The notes beneath the pieces were generated by a model, which saw only the letters and a list, made by a program, of their open reading frames with translations, made no database searches and had not been told where the DNA came from. A stretch of 11,209 nt of DNA from an uncultured bacterium (GTDB lineage: Bacteria > Patescibacteriota > Minisyncoccia > Phycocordibacterales > GWA1-40-21). Shown here one piece after another: positions 1-6,341 of the stretch; position 1 is the stretch's first letter, and every line of letters starts with the position of its first letter. The translations under genes were made by a program, and so were the position numbers. The stretch covers positions 1-11,209 of the forward strand of contig CAIJXO010000067.1 of assembly GCA_903824735.1 (NCBI GenBank). Reading direction: 5' to 3'.

Positions 1-872
1 GCAATTATTTTTTGTATAACATGTCTGGTATAAATTTTTTCAGTAGCAAACTTTGGGAAAAATATAGTGAAAAATACCCCAAGTATAAAGACAAATATAG
101 GCTGAAAAGACTCGGTCAATAAGACAAGACCTATCGGGGCCAAAAGATACGAAAATGCAACAACAATATTCCCAGTAATGTATAGGGTCTCGTTCAATAT
201 GTTAAGCGACAGTATCCTCCGCGAGTTTTCGCGTATAGCCAGCAAAAAATTTTCACGGTAAGAGCGAATGAATATAAATATAAGAACACCAACAAGTGTC
301 ATCATAAGATGCTCCCAGAAGAGTGACCGCCAAAGATTCTCCTCTAGGGCAACAGCTTTAAACAAAACAGATTCCACTGCCCATGCTAATGCCGCGGCTA
401 GCATTAATGGAATAGTCTGACGACGAAGTTTGAACTTATTTTCTGCGTCAATTTCGAAAGAAATAATCGTTGTACCTAAAATTATAATGGCCATCGCGAA
501 TAGTTGTAATCTCGACAGCGTCTCTCCCAACACGAAATAACCCAATATTGAACCAAAAACTGGAACAAGTTGATAAAAAACTACCACAATAGAAGCCTCT
601 TCGTCTTGAAGTGCTAATAAATAACACCATATTACAGCTACATTTAATATTCCGACAATACCAAGAGTAAGAATCTGGACATAACCAACCGATAGAACCG
701 TGCTGTCAACAAGAAGGATAACAGGTAAGACAAAAAATGAAATCAATGACGAAACAAGCACGAGCGTCCCCACCCCTCCATCCTTGAAATACTTTTCCAA
801 GAGAAGTTTGTCGATAAAATTCGTCAAGGCATATAATATCGGTCCAATCAATGCAATAAAAAACCAAGTCAT
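1..872 (-). CDS. EamA/DMT-family membrane transporter, C-terminus cut off by the window edge
   Basis: The minus strand is open from an ATG at 872 to the left edge without a stop, giving 290 codons. The product is almost entirely hydrophobic, with about nine visible membrane helices. It has the two-fold repeat layout of the drug/metabolite transporter superfamily. The first repeat ends with the typical EamA stretch around residues 97-135: a helix with LVPVFGSILGYFVLGE, followed by a Q-containing turn and a helix ending in IILG. The second repeat ends near the edge with LTESFQPIFVFILG. EamA proteins usually have ten helices and about 300 residues, so only the last helix or so is missing. Substrates in this family vary (amino acids, metabolites, drugs) and cannot be read from the sequence. 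The gene is divergent from the PurD-like gene. The start is supported by an extended -10 box nine bases upstream. Family assignment is firm; substrate is unknown. Confidence 0.85.
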   Translation of the reverse strand, partial: MTWFFIALIGPILYALTNFIDKLLLEKYFKDGGVGTLVLVSSLISFFVLPVILLVDSTVLSVGYVQILTLGIVGILNVAVIWCYLLALQDEEASIVVVFYQLVPVFGSILGYFVLGETLSRLQLFAMAIIILGTTIISFEIDAENKFKLRRQTIPLMLAAALAWAVESVLFKAVALEENLWRSLFWEHLMMTLVGVLIFIFIRSYRENFLLAIRENSRRILSLNILNETLYITGNIVVAFSYLLAPIGLVLLTESFQPIFVFILGVFFTIFFPKFATEKIYTRHVIQKII

Positions 873-881
873 AATGTAGAG

Positions 882-890
882 AGTTTAACA
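882..890 (-). promoter_or_regulatory. Extended -10 promoter element for the EamA-type transporter
   Basis: Read on the minus strand this is TGT-TAAACT, part of a TATGT-TAAACT stretch that fits the TRTGn extended -10 pattern. No convincing -35 is visible. The box ends nine bases before the ATG at 872, so transcription would start within a few bases of the start codon, giving a leaderless or nearly leaderless mRNA. This is an inference from spacing only. Confidence 0.45.
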
Positions 891-898
891 TAGTTGCC

Positions 899-927
899 TT
901 GTTTTTGATAGTAAATTGTAATATAAT
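899..927 (+). promoter_or_regulatory. Sigma-70-type promoter of the PurD-like gene
   Basis: TTGTTT (899-904) and a perfect TATAAT (922-927) are separated by 17 bases, the ideal spacing. The expected transcription start, about seven bases after the -10, falls around 934, only three bases before the ATG at 937. No Shine-Dalgarno sequence precedes the ATG, so the mRNA is probably leaderless. Confidence 0.65.
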
Positions 928-936
928 TTTACCGCT

Positions 937-2241
937 ATGAATATTCTGTTTGTCTCTAACGAATGTATGGGTGCACATCTTGCTGTTCTACTCAAGAAAG
1001 AAGGACACGATGTTAAACTCTATATAGATAATAAAAGCGACCGCCAAGACTTCGACAACATTGTTGAAAAAACAAAATCATGGAAGAAAGAGCTTTCCTG
1101 GGTTGGCAAGGATGGCTTGATTGTATTTGACGATGTGGGATACGGTAAGATCCAGGACAAATTACGTAAAAAAGGCTACCTAGTATTTGGCGGTTGTGAG
1201 ATGGCTGATAATCTCGAAAAAAACCGAGAACTTGGGCAAAAGATATTTAAAGAGCACGGACTTAAGACCGTGGAACTTAAGGATTTTAACGATATCGAGG
1301 ACGCAATCAACTTTATCAAGCGAAACCCACGAAAATGGGTCATTAAGTGTAATGATCATAGCCGAAAATTTATAACTTACATCGGCGAATTTGAGGATGG
1401 AAAAGATACGATCAGCGTTCTCAAAAACTATTTTAATAACAAGCATATCAACCGTGAGAAAATTACCCTGCACGAAAGAATTGAGGGGGTTGAAATGGGC
1501 GTGGGAAGATATTTCAATGGCAAGGATTGGGTGGGACCAATTGAAATTAATTTTGAACACACAAGAATGTTCCCAGATGATGTTGGACCTGTTACTAGCG
1601 AAATGGGCACTTTAGCTTGGTATGACAACGACGAGCAGAATAAACTGTACAAAGAAGTACTCAGCGGCTTCAAACCTTATCTACAGAAGATAGGCTTCCG
1701 TGGTGATTTTGAGATTAACTGTATTATCAATGAAAATGGCGCCTTCCCTCTTGAGGTCACAGCCAGAATGGGTACTCCAATTATTCATCTACACAGCGAA
1801 TTAAACCTTTCACCTTGGGGCGAATTTCTTCTAGCCGTTGCTCAAGGTAAGGATTATGACCTAAAGTTTAAAAAAGGATATGGAATAGTAAACTTAATCG
1901 CTACTCCCCCATTTCCATACGGTAAAAAACATAGTAAAGAAACACTCTACGGAACAAACGTGTATTTTGACAGGTTATTACACGAAGAAATGAAGAGCGT
2001 GCATTTTGAAGGTTTATCTCTTCGTGTTGGAAAAGACCAAGGGCAGTACTTTATTTCAAGTCACGAGGGATATATCGCCTACACGACTGCGGTTGCCGAC
2101 ACTGTTTCAAAGGCCAGACAAAAAAGTCTGGATCTAATAAATAAAATTGTCGTACCAAAAGGCTTCTATCGAAACGACATCGGGGAGAAATTTGAGACAC
2201 AGGATTTAGCAAAATTAAAGAAGTGGGGGTATATTAAGTAG
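937..2241 (+). CDS. PurD-like ATP-grasp ligase (phosphoribosylamine-glycine ligase family)
   Basis: The protein is 434 residues, close to the usual 420-430 of PurD. PurD makes glycinamide ribonucleotide from phosphoribosylamine, glycine and ATP. PurD-like landmarks run in order: a Rossmann-like N-domain (1-90); FGGCEMADNLEKNR (84-97), matching the PurD FGP...A..LE.SK region; an ATP-grasp core with D214-D-V-G-P-V-T-S-E-M-G224, matching the DGD.GPNTGGMG motif; LEVTARMG (272-279), matching the EFN.RFGDPE motif; and a C-terminal domain ending in FYRNDIGEKF, like the YR.DIG end of PurD. Several key residues differ. The N-terminal GxGGREHA loop is replaced by SNECMGAHLA, the glycine-rich ATP loop after VIK (135-137) is replaced by a charged stretch, and the metal-binding Asn appears as Thr275. 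No other purine gene is nearby. It is certainly of this family, but classical PurD activity is doubtful. Confidence 0.85.
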   Translation: MNILFVSNECMGAHLAVLLKKEGHDVKLYIDNKSDRQDFDNIVEKTKSWKKELSWVGKDGLIVFDDVGYGKIQDKLRKKGYLVFGGCEMADNLEKNRELGQKIFKEHGLKTVELKDFNDIEDAINFIKRNPRKWVIKCNDHSRKFITYIGEFEDGKDTISVLKNYFNNKHINREKITLHERIEGVEMGVGRYFNGKDWVGPIEINFEHTRMFPDDVGPVTSEMGTLAWYDNDEQNKLYKEVLSGFKPYLQKIGFRGDFEINCIINENGAFPLEVTARMGTPIIHLHSELNLSPWGEFLLAVAQGKDYDLKFKKGYGIVNLIATPPFPYGKKHSKETLYGTNVYFDRLLHEEMKSVHFEGLSLRVGKDQGQYFISSHEGYIAYTTAVADTVSKARQKSLDLINKIVVPKGFYRNDIGEKFETQDLAKLKKWGYIK

Positions 2242-2282
2242 GCATATGAAAAGGCCGCCGGTATCCTCCACCAAGCTCAAAT

Positions 2283-2831
2283 CTAGAGTTCTCTTATTAT
2301 CTTATTGATATATTTTGGCGTCATTTCATGTCCCGTGTCTATAATTGGAACAATTTTTTTTACTCCAGTATTTTTCTTAAATAATGATTTAGAGCGTTTT
2401 ATTAACAAAGGATGCTCAAGTTCACCATAAAGTAGAGATAGGGTCTCGGCTTTTGATTTTAGATATCTCATTTTTTTTACATCTTCTGCTAGATCTTTAC
2501 CTATATGTTTCTCAAATTTAGGTCCAAGTGTAATTACGTCATTATGAAGATAAGGTGAAATTGAACAAATTATTGCCTTTCTTATGGCTAATCTTGTAGA
2601 GACACAATAACCAATAAGAGCGCCCATAGAAAAACCAAGTATACTGACATCCTTCTTATCACCAATTGTTTTTATTGCCGAGTCGACAAGTTCTGATAAA
2701 ACCTGGCCGCGTTTAATTTGCAGGTTTAGAGTAATAACTTCATAACCTAGTTCACTTGCTCTCAAGACGATTGGAGAGTAACGTTTATTTCTTGTGGTTT
2801 CGCCATAGGCTGGGATAATATATAAAATCAT
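2283..2831 (-). CDS. Small alpha/beta-hydrolase-fold protein
   Basis: The product is 182 residues, compact for the fold, with no signal peptide. It starts with a hydrophobic strand (MILYIIPAYGET). It carries a nucleophile elbow G66-F-S68-M-G70, a plausible acid in YGELEH (Glu137 or Glu139), and the catalytic histidine in TGHEM (His168). The order Ser-acid-His and their spacing fit a serine esterase, thioesterase or acyl hydrolase of the dienelactone-hydrolase-like or 'serine aminopeptidase' type. The substrate is unknown. It converges on the PurD-like gene, 41 bases apart, with no clear terminator between them. The start is supported by an extended -10 element 24 bases upstream. There is no Shine-Dalgarno sequence. 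Confidence 0.75.
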   Translation of the reverse strand: MILYIIPAYGETTRNKRYSPIVLRASELGYEVITLNLQIKRGQVLSELVDSAIKTIGDKKDVSILGFSMGALIGYCVSTRLAIRKAIICSISPYLHNDVITLGPKFEKHIGKDLAEDVKKMRYLKSKAETLSLLYGELEHPLLIKRSKSLFKKNTGVKKIVPIIDTGHEMTPKYINKIIREL

Positions 2832-2855
2832 AGATATTTAAGTTAAAGCTTAGTG

Positions 2856-2866
2856 AGTATAGCACA
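2856..2866 (-). promoter_or_regulatory. Extended -10 promoter element of the hydrolase gene
   Basis: On the minus strand this reads TGTGC-TATACT, a full TRTGn extension before a near-consensus -10. The likely transcription start is near 2849, giving a leader of roughly 18 bases. No good -35 is visible, which is normal for extended -10 promoters. The same TGTGCTA core recurs at 9831-9841 and 3789-3799. Confidence 0.6.
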
Positions 2867-2897
2867 CTTTATTATAATTCCATAAAATATAAAGCAG

Positions 2898-2923
2898 AAA
2901 CACCAGATTTTATTCTGGTGTTT
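2898..2923 (-). terminator. Intrinsic terminator hairpin after the GNAT gene
   Basis: A perfect 9-base-pair stem (2898-2906 with 2915-2923, AAACACCAG/CTGGTGTTT) has an eight-base A/T loop and starts three bases beyond the acetyltransferase stop codon. Read on the minus strand the stem ends in TTT and is followed by a moderately T-rich stretch. On the plus strand it is followed by a better T-run, so it may work both ways, although no plus-strand gene needs it. Confidence 0.65.
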
Positions 2924-2926
2924 TTG

Positions 2927-3463
2927 TTAGGTGTTTTTCAACCCTCCTTTTCTCATATAGTCTAGCTTAGATATGCTTAAGCAGAACTGATGGCCATGAA
3001 GTCCTTCACTTCTATAGCCTATATGCTCAAGACAGCGCAGGCTGGCTATATTTTTATAATGAACTTTTGCCAACACCCTCTGAAGCCCCACAACATCAAA
3101 GGCGTACCTAAGGAGTAGAATTTGTGCTTCTTTACCATACCCCATATTCCACAAATCCTTGCGTCCTATAATAAAGCCAGCCTCAGCTATCTGTGTAGTC
3201 GTATTTATATCATGGAGTCCAGTTTCTCCAATAATCTCATCTCCATCCTTTAGACAAATTGAAAAGACAATATCAGTCTGAGTACGTTGCGACATTGTTC
3301 TCCAAGAGTCTCGAAGGTTCTCGGGTGTGACAATGTCCTTTAGGTCTAGGTACTTGATCACTTCTAGATCATTAAACCACAAAAACAGTAATGAAAGATG
3401 CTCCTCAAGTACTGGGCCCAAATAGATACGTTGATCAGCACAGCCATCAGGAAACTTTCTCAT
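2927..3463 (-). CDS. GNAT-family N-acetyltransferase (RimJ/RimL-like)
   Basis: The 178-residue product has the normal length and fold markers of a single-domain GNAT acetyltransferase, which moves an acetyl group from acetyl-CoA to an amine. Visible parts are the IIGETGL strand (77-83), the beta4 strand AEAGFIIG (93-100), the acetyl-CoA pyrophosphate loop in W105-N-M-G108-Y-G110-K, and the motif-B segment HYKNIASLRCLEHIGY (135-150) with the N138-x-A-S141 pattern typical of RimJ/RimL-like enzymes. These enzymes acetylate ribosomal protein N-termini, or amino groups of small molecules and antibiotics; the substrate cannot be assigned here. The start at 3463 is fixed by an AGGAG sequence six bases upstream. 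No promoter of its own is obvious. It may depend on read-through of the terminator that immediately precedes its ribosome binding site. Confidence 0.9.
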   Translation of the reverse strand: MRKFPDGCADQRIYLGPVLEEHLSLLFLWFNDLEVIKYLDLKDIVTPENLRDSWRTMSQRTQTDIVFSICLKDGDEIIGETGLHDINTTTQIAEAGFIIGRKDLWNMGYGKEAQILLLRYAFDVVGLQRVLAKVHYKNIASLRCLEHIGYRSEGLHGHQFCLSISKLDYMRKGGLKNT

Positions 3464-3469
3464 TATATT

Positions 3470-3474
3470 CTCCT
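3470..3474 (-). promoter_or_regulatory. Shine-Dalgarno site of the GNAT gene
   Basis: AGGAG lies six bases before the ATG at 3463. It is the clearest ribosome binding site in the window and begins two bases after the T-tail of the preceding terminator. Confidence 0.8.
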
Positions 3475-3476
3475 AT

Positions 3477-3510
3477 AAAAACATGGGGAACCTTGTGAGT
3501 CCCCCATGTT
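3477..3510 (-). terminator. Strong intrinsic terminator between the DUF397 and GNAT genes
   Basis: On the minus strand a perfect 9-base-pair stem (AACATGGGG/CCCCATGTT, plus-strand 3480-3488 with 3502-3510) with a 13-base loop is followed directly by a T-run (3479-3477). It lies 29 bases beyond the stop codon of the DUF397 gene. It ends just upstream of the GNAT ribosome binding site, an arrangement also compatible with attenuation or read-through control. Confidence 0.85.
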
Positions 3511-3539
3511 ATTGGTGAAGGCAGCCCTGGCTTGCCCCC

Positions 3540-3761
3540 TTACTTCTTCTGGTCGAATTCGCCCAGCTTCACGCCCTCAATGAAGGCCTTCCACTCGGTG
3601 TGGTTGAAGAACAGGGTCGAACGCTTGGGGTCCTTGCTGTCACGCAATGCGACACCAGCAGGTTTCATGGCAACCTGTACGCAGTTGATGAAAGGCGACG
3701 TCCTTGTCGACGTAACGAAATCCTTTTCAACAACTCGGAATGCTTTACTGCTCCGCTTCAT
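3540..3761 (-). CDS. DUF397-domain small protein
   Basis: The 73-residue product carries the DUF397 pattern through most of its length: NCVQVA (26-31), GVALRDSKDP (36-45), and the C-terminal W-containing helix EWKAFIEGVKLGEFD (56-70). DUF397 proteins are known chiefly from Actinomycetota such as Streptomyces. There they are often encoded beside XRE-type regulators (the WhiJ/Abr-type pairs) and act as small partners of those regulators. No such regulator is visible here. GC content is about 52% by hand count, well above the AT-rich neighbours on both sides, which suggests horizontal acquisition. The start is supported by GAAAGG about ten bases upstream and an extended -10 further up. A strong terminator follows. 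Domain assignment is confident; function is unknown. Confidence 0.85.
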   Translation of the reverse strand: MKRSSKAFRVVEKDFVTSTRTSPFINCVQVAMKPAGVALRDSKDPKRSTLFFNHTEWKAFIEGVKLGEFDQKK

Positions 3762-3788
3762 ACTGAACTGACCTTTCTTCTTTGTTTA

Positions 3789-3824
3789 ACCCTAGCACAA
3801 CGCTAGAGCCTCCATTGTCAATGG
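3789..3824 (-). promoter_or_regulatory. Promoter and candidate operator of the DUF397 gene
   Basis: On the minus strand an extended -10 TGTGC-TAGGGT lies at plus positions 3799-3789, and a perfect TTGACA lies at 3821-3816, spaced 21 bases apart (longer than ideal). Two inverted repeats overlap these boxes: CTAGC-N5-GCTAG at 3792-3806, and CCATTG-T-CAATGG at 3812-3824, which contains the TTGACA. Palindromes over both boxes suggest a repressor or activator site. The predicted leader of about 20 bases carries a Shine-Dalgarno sequence. Confidence 0.5.
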
Positions 3825-3924
3825 TAACACGACGTAAAAATTATAGCCAGGTGGTGATAACCCTAATTCAACATGCTTAAATTATTATAGAATTTTTGGC
3901 ATAAATGAACAATAAATTAAAAGT

Positions 3925-4440
3925 ATGTTAGACTTCAATTATCCACTTTTTATGATGAATAATATTAAATTTAAAATACAAAAATTAGTAAAACTTGATC
4001 AAAAAAATATCAAGGATTTTTGCTCAAAAAAAATTAGTAAAAACGAGTATTTGGATTTATCTATAAACCTATCAAAGAACTTCCTCTCGATCCTTAAACA
4101 ATTCGGATTTCCATACAGAAGCATCGTTTCAAGTAAAGCATATTTGTCTGGAGTGACTCTAGCTTTACACCTAGACTTACCGGATCTAAAAAAAGTTTAT
4201 AATAAGTATATTAGAGAATCGACGCAGAAAGAAGTACTTGCTGGACATAGAATTATATTCGTCGACAAAATAAGGGTGTTATCTGGAAAATCACAATTAT
4301 ATGGTAGTCAATATAAAATAGTTGGTAAAAAGATTGAATTGTTGTCAATTAAAGACCCGAAGACACTAGACAAAAGAAGAAGCAATATCGGAGTCGAACC
4401 GCTATCTAAATACCTAGACCGAGCAAAGAGGTCCCTTTAA
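3925..4440 (+). CDS. Orphan protein resembling DUF6624
   Basis: The 171-residue product is lysine-rich, with no signal peptide or membrane segment. Its C-terminal half resembles DUF6624. It has a histidine-containing helix then a strand (LAGHRIIFVDKIRVLSGKSQLYGSQ, about 104-128), a strand pair ending in LLSIKDPKTLDKRR (139-152), and the closing NIGVEPLSKYL motif (154-164), matching the 'D...D.RR...GL.PL.EYL' ending of that family. DUF6624 has no established function. The start is uncertain: ATG at 3925 is used here, but tandem ATGs at 3952 and 3955 are equally possible, and no Shine-Dalgarno sequence precedes any of them. A weak A/T-rich -10-like stretch lies near 3883-3891. The gene converges with the ABC transporter gene, 18 bases apart. 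It is AT-rich, unlike the DUF397 gene next to it. Confidence 0.7.
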   Translation: MLDFNYPLFMMNNIKFKIQKLVKLDQKNIKDFCSKKISKNEYLDLSINLSKNFLSILKQFGFPYRSIVSSKAYLSGVTLALHLDLPDLKKVYNKYIRESTQKEVLAGHRIIFVDKIRVLSGKSQLYGSQYKIVGKKIELLSIKDPKTLDKRRSNIGVEPLSKYLDRAKRSL

Positions 4441-4458
4441 TTACAGGCCGTATTATAT

Positions 4459-6321
4459 TTACTCAAACCCCTTCTTTTGCTTCTTGAAAAGCACGGCGTA
4501 CTGACCCTTGAGCTTAATGAGCTCCTCGTGTGTTCCCTCCTCTTTTATTCTGCCGTCTTCCATGAGGATAATTTTGTCCACGTGGCGAATAGTTGAATAA
4601 TTGTGCGAAATCAAAATGGCTGACACGCCCGCTGGGAGATTTTCTAGATTTTCAAATATTTTAAGTGACGAGGTAGCATCGATGGACGCAGTCGGCTCGT
4701 CCAAGACGTACAAAAGTGGTTCGCGGTAGAAAACTCGAGCTATTGCCATCTTTTGATTCTGCCCTTTAGACATTTCGACTCCACCAAACTCAACACCGAT
4801 CATTTCATCATATTTTTGTTTCCATTCCTGAATAAACGAATCGGCGGTACTCATCTTACCTGACTCAATGACTTTTTCTTCTGAGATACTTGCGACGCTT
4901 GAGTCACTTGCCCGGCCCATACTAATCGCCTCTTTGGTCTTCATATTGTAGACAGTATAGTCTTGCAAAAGCACACCAATGTATGACCACCACTCTTTGG
5001 TGCTCAGGTCTTTTAAATTAACATCGTTAATAAGTATTTCACCAGAAACTGGGTCATGGACACGCAAGAGAAGTCTGATAATCGTCGTCTTTCCCGCCCC
5101 GTTATCACCCACGATGCCGACTTTTTGTCCGGGGTTGATGGTTAAATTGAAGTTATGGAGAACTTTCTTGTCTTGACCTGGATAATGGAAGGTAACATTG
5201 CGAAATTCAATTTTTGGACTCGTCGAAAGACCAAGTCTCTTGGGATTCTTGATCTCCTCGATTACCGGCTTCGTATCGAAGACTGTAAACATATCTTTAA
5301 CGTAAAGATTTTTCTCAAACTGGCGGGCCAGGCCTGACAAGATGTTTGACATTGAGGAGTTCAAGCGTGCGATAGTGCTAATCATGAAGATCATCATACC
5401 AACCGCCAAATCACCCTGGACCACGCCTAAAACTAGCAAATACAAAGACAAGAAAAAGCCAACATCTGACAGCAGTTCAGCGCCGAATTTATACCAAAAA
5501 CCTTTCTTCTCAGTGCCGATTTGTTCAACTTCAAAGTCATGAAGAATCTTGCGCGCTCGTCCCAAAAGATTGTCGGAGTTTTGATAAATCTTTGACTCGA
5601 TTGTCGCAGTACGCCAGGTAAAGAATCGACGTAAATCAAAATAGATTCGCATCTCCTTAGAATTTTTTGCCCAAATACCCCAGACTTGTTGGCCATATTT
5701 TAATTGAGCAATGAAATTGGGAATCGAGAAAACAATTACGACTAAATATATTTTCCAGCTAAAAGTAATAGCCAAAAAGGAACCTAAAATAATTTCAAAT
5801 ATAAGACGCAGATTTTCAAACTGTGATTCAATGAGTTCGACGATTGGCCAGACACCGCGGGTAAAAGCTTTTTGTGTTAAATCCTGAAAGACTGGATCTT
5901 CGAGCTTGGCAATATCCACCGCTGCTCTTCTTCGTAAAATCTCAAGGTCGAGTTCGTTTTGAATTTTGATGAACCAGTGCTTATCAATATAATTTCGGAC
6001 AATCGCTAAAATACCAGGCAGAGCACTGAACAATGTATACATAAGCAGGATAACCCATAAGCCGTGACCGAGCACGCCGTCTTTGACTGATGCGACAAGT
6101 GAATCAACAAGCGAACCTAGGAACTTGGCCTGAGTGAACGGAATGGTCGACAAGAAGACAGAAAAGATGATCAGTAAGATTGTGGAAATAGGAACATACT
6201 TCCAACAATAGCCAAACGACCTCTTGGAATTAGCAAGAAGAGACACGGTATCAGCAAAGATACTTGTGATTTTGAGTTTTAGTTTATGCATTAGAGAATT
6301 TTGTAGAAGACTATTATACAC
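4459..6321 (-). CDS. ABC exporter half-transporter (fused membrane and ATPase domains)
   Basis: The 620-residue product has the classical exporter layout: a six-helix membrane domain (about 40-335) followed by one nucleotide-binding domain. ATPase motifs are Walker A GDNGAGKT (405-412, Lys411), Q-loop Gln453, signature MSKGQ (517-521) in place of LSGGQ, Walker B LLYVLDE with catalytic Glu542, D-loop SIDA, and H-loop His573. All catalytic residues are present, so it can hydrolyse ATP, working as a homodimer or with a partner not seen here. The substrate is unknown; lipids, peptides and drugs are all possible in this family. The GTG start at 6321 overlaps the dnaJ stop (TAGTG) and has an AAGGG upstream, which suggests translational coupling. 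An ATG at 6291 (610 residues) is an alternative that would fit the internal promoter at 6313-6341. Confidence 0.95.
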   Translation of the reverse strand: MYNSLLQNSLMHKLKLKITSIFADTVSLLANSKRSFGYCWKYVPISTILLIIFSVFLSTIPFTQAKFLGSLVDSLVASVKDGVLGHGLWVILLMYTLFSALPGILAIVRNYIDKHWFIKIQNELDLEILRRRAAVDIAKLEDPVFQDLTQKAFTRGVWPIVELIESQFENLRLIFEIILGSFLAITFSWKIYLVVIVFSIPNFIAQLKYGQQVWGIWAKNSKEMRIYFDLRRFFTWRTATIESKIYQNSDNLLGRARKILHDFEVEQIGTEKKGFWYKFGAELLSDVGFFLSLYLLVLGVVQGDLAVGMMIFMISTIARLNSSMSNILSGLARQFEKNLYVKDMFTVFDTKPVIEEIKNPKRLGLSTSPKIEFRNVTFHYPGQDKKVLHNFNLTINPGQKVGIVGDNGAGKTTIIRLLLRVHDPVSGEILINDVNLKDLSTKEWWSYIGVLLQDYTVYNMKTKEAISMGRASDSSVASISEEKVIESGKMSTADSFIQEWKQKYDEMIGVEFGGVEMSKGQNQKMAIARVFYREPLLYVLDEPTASIDATSSLKIFENLENLPAGVSAILISHNYSTIRHVDKIILMEDGRIKEEGTHEELIKLKGQYAVLFKKQKKGFE

Positions 6322-6341
6322 TACATCCCTTCTTTCTTCAA
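6313..6341 (-). promoter_or_regulatory. Possible internal promoter for the ABC transporter, within the dnaJ 3' end
   Basis: On the minus strand TTGAAG (6341-6336) and a perfect TATAAT (6318-6313) are 17 bases apart. Transcription would start near 6306, downstream of the GTG start but upstream of the ATG at 6291. It would let the transporter be made independently of the heat-shock cluster. Confidence 0.45.

Noticed and set aside
448..978. Minus-strand open frames at 448-630 and 706-978
   Set aside because: They are out of frame with the long transporter reading frame covering the same bases, which has clear membrane-helix structure. One also runs into the PurD-like gene.
2242..2282. Terminator between the convergent PurD-like and hydrolase genes
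   Set aside because: The 41-base gap has no clear stem with a T-tail, only a short GC-rich stretch.
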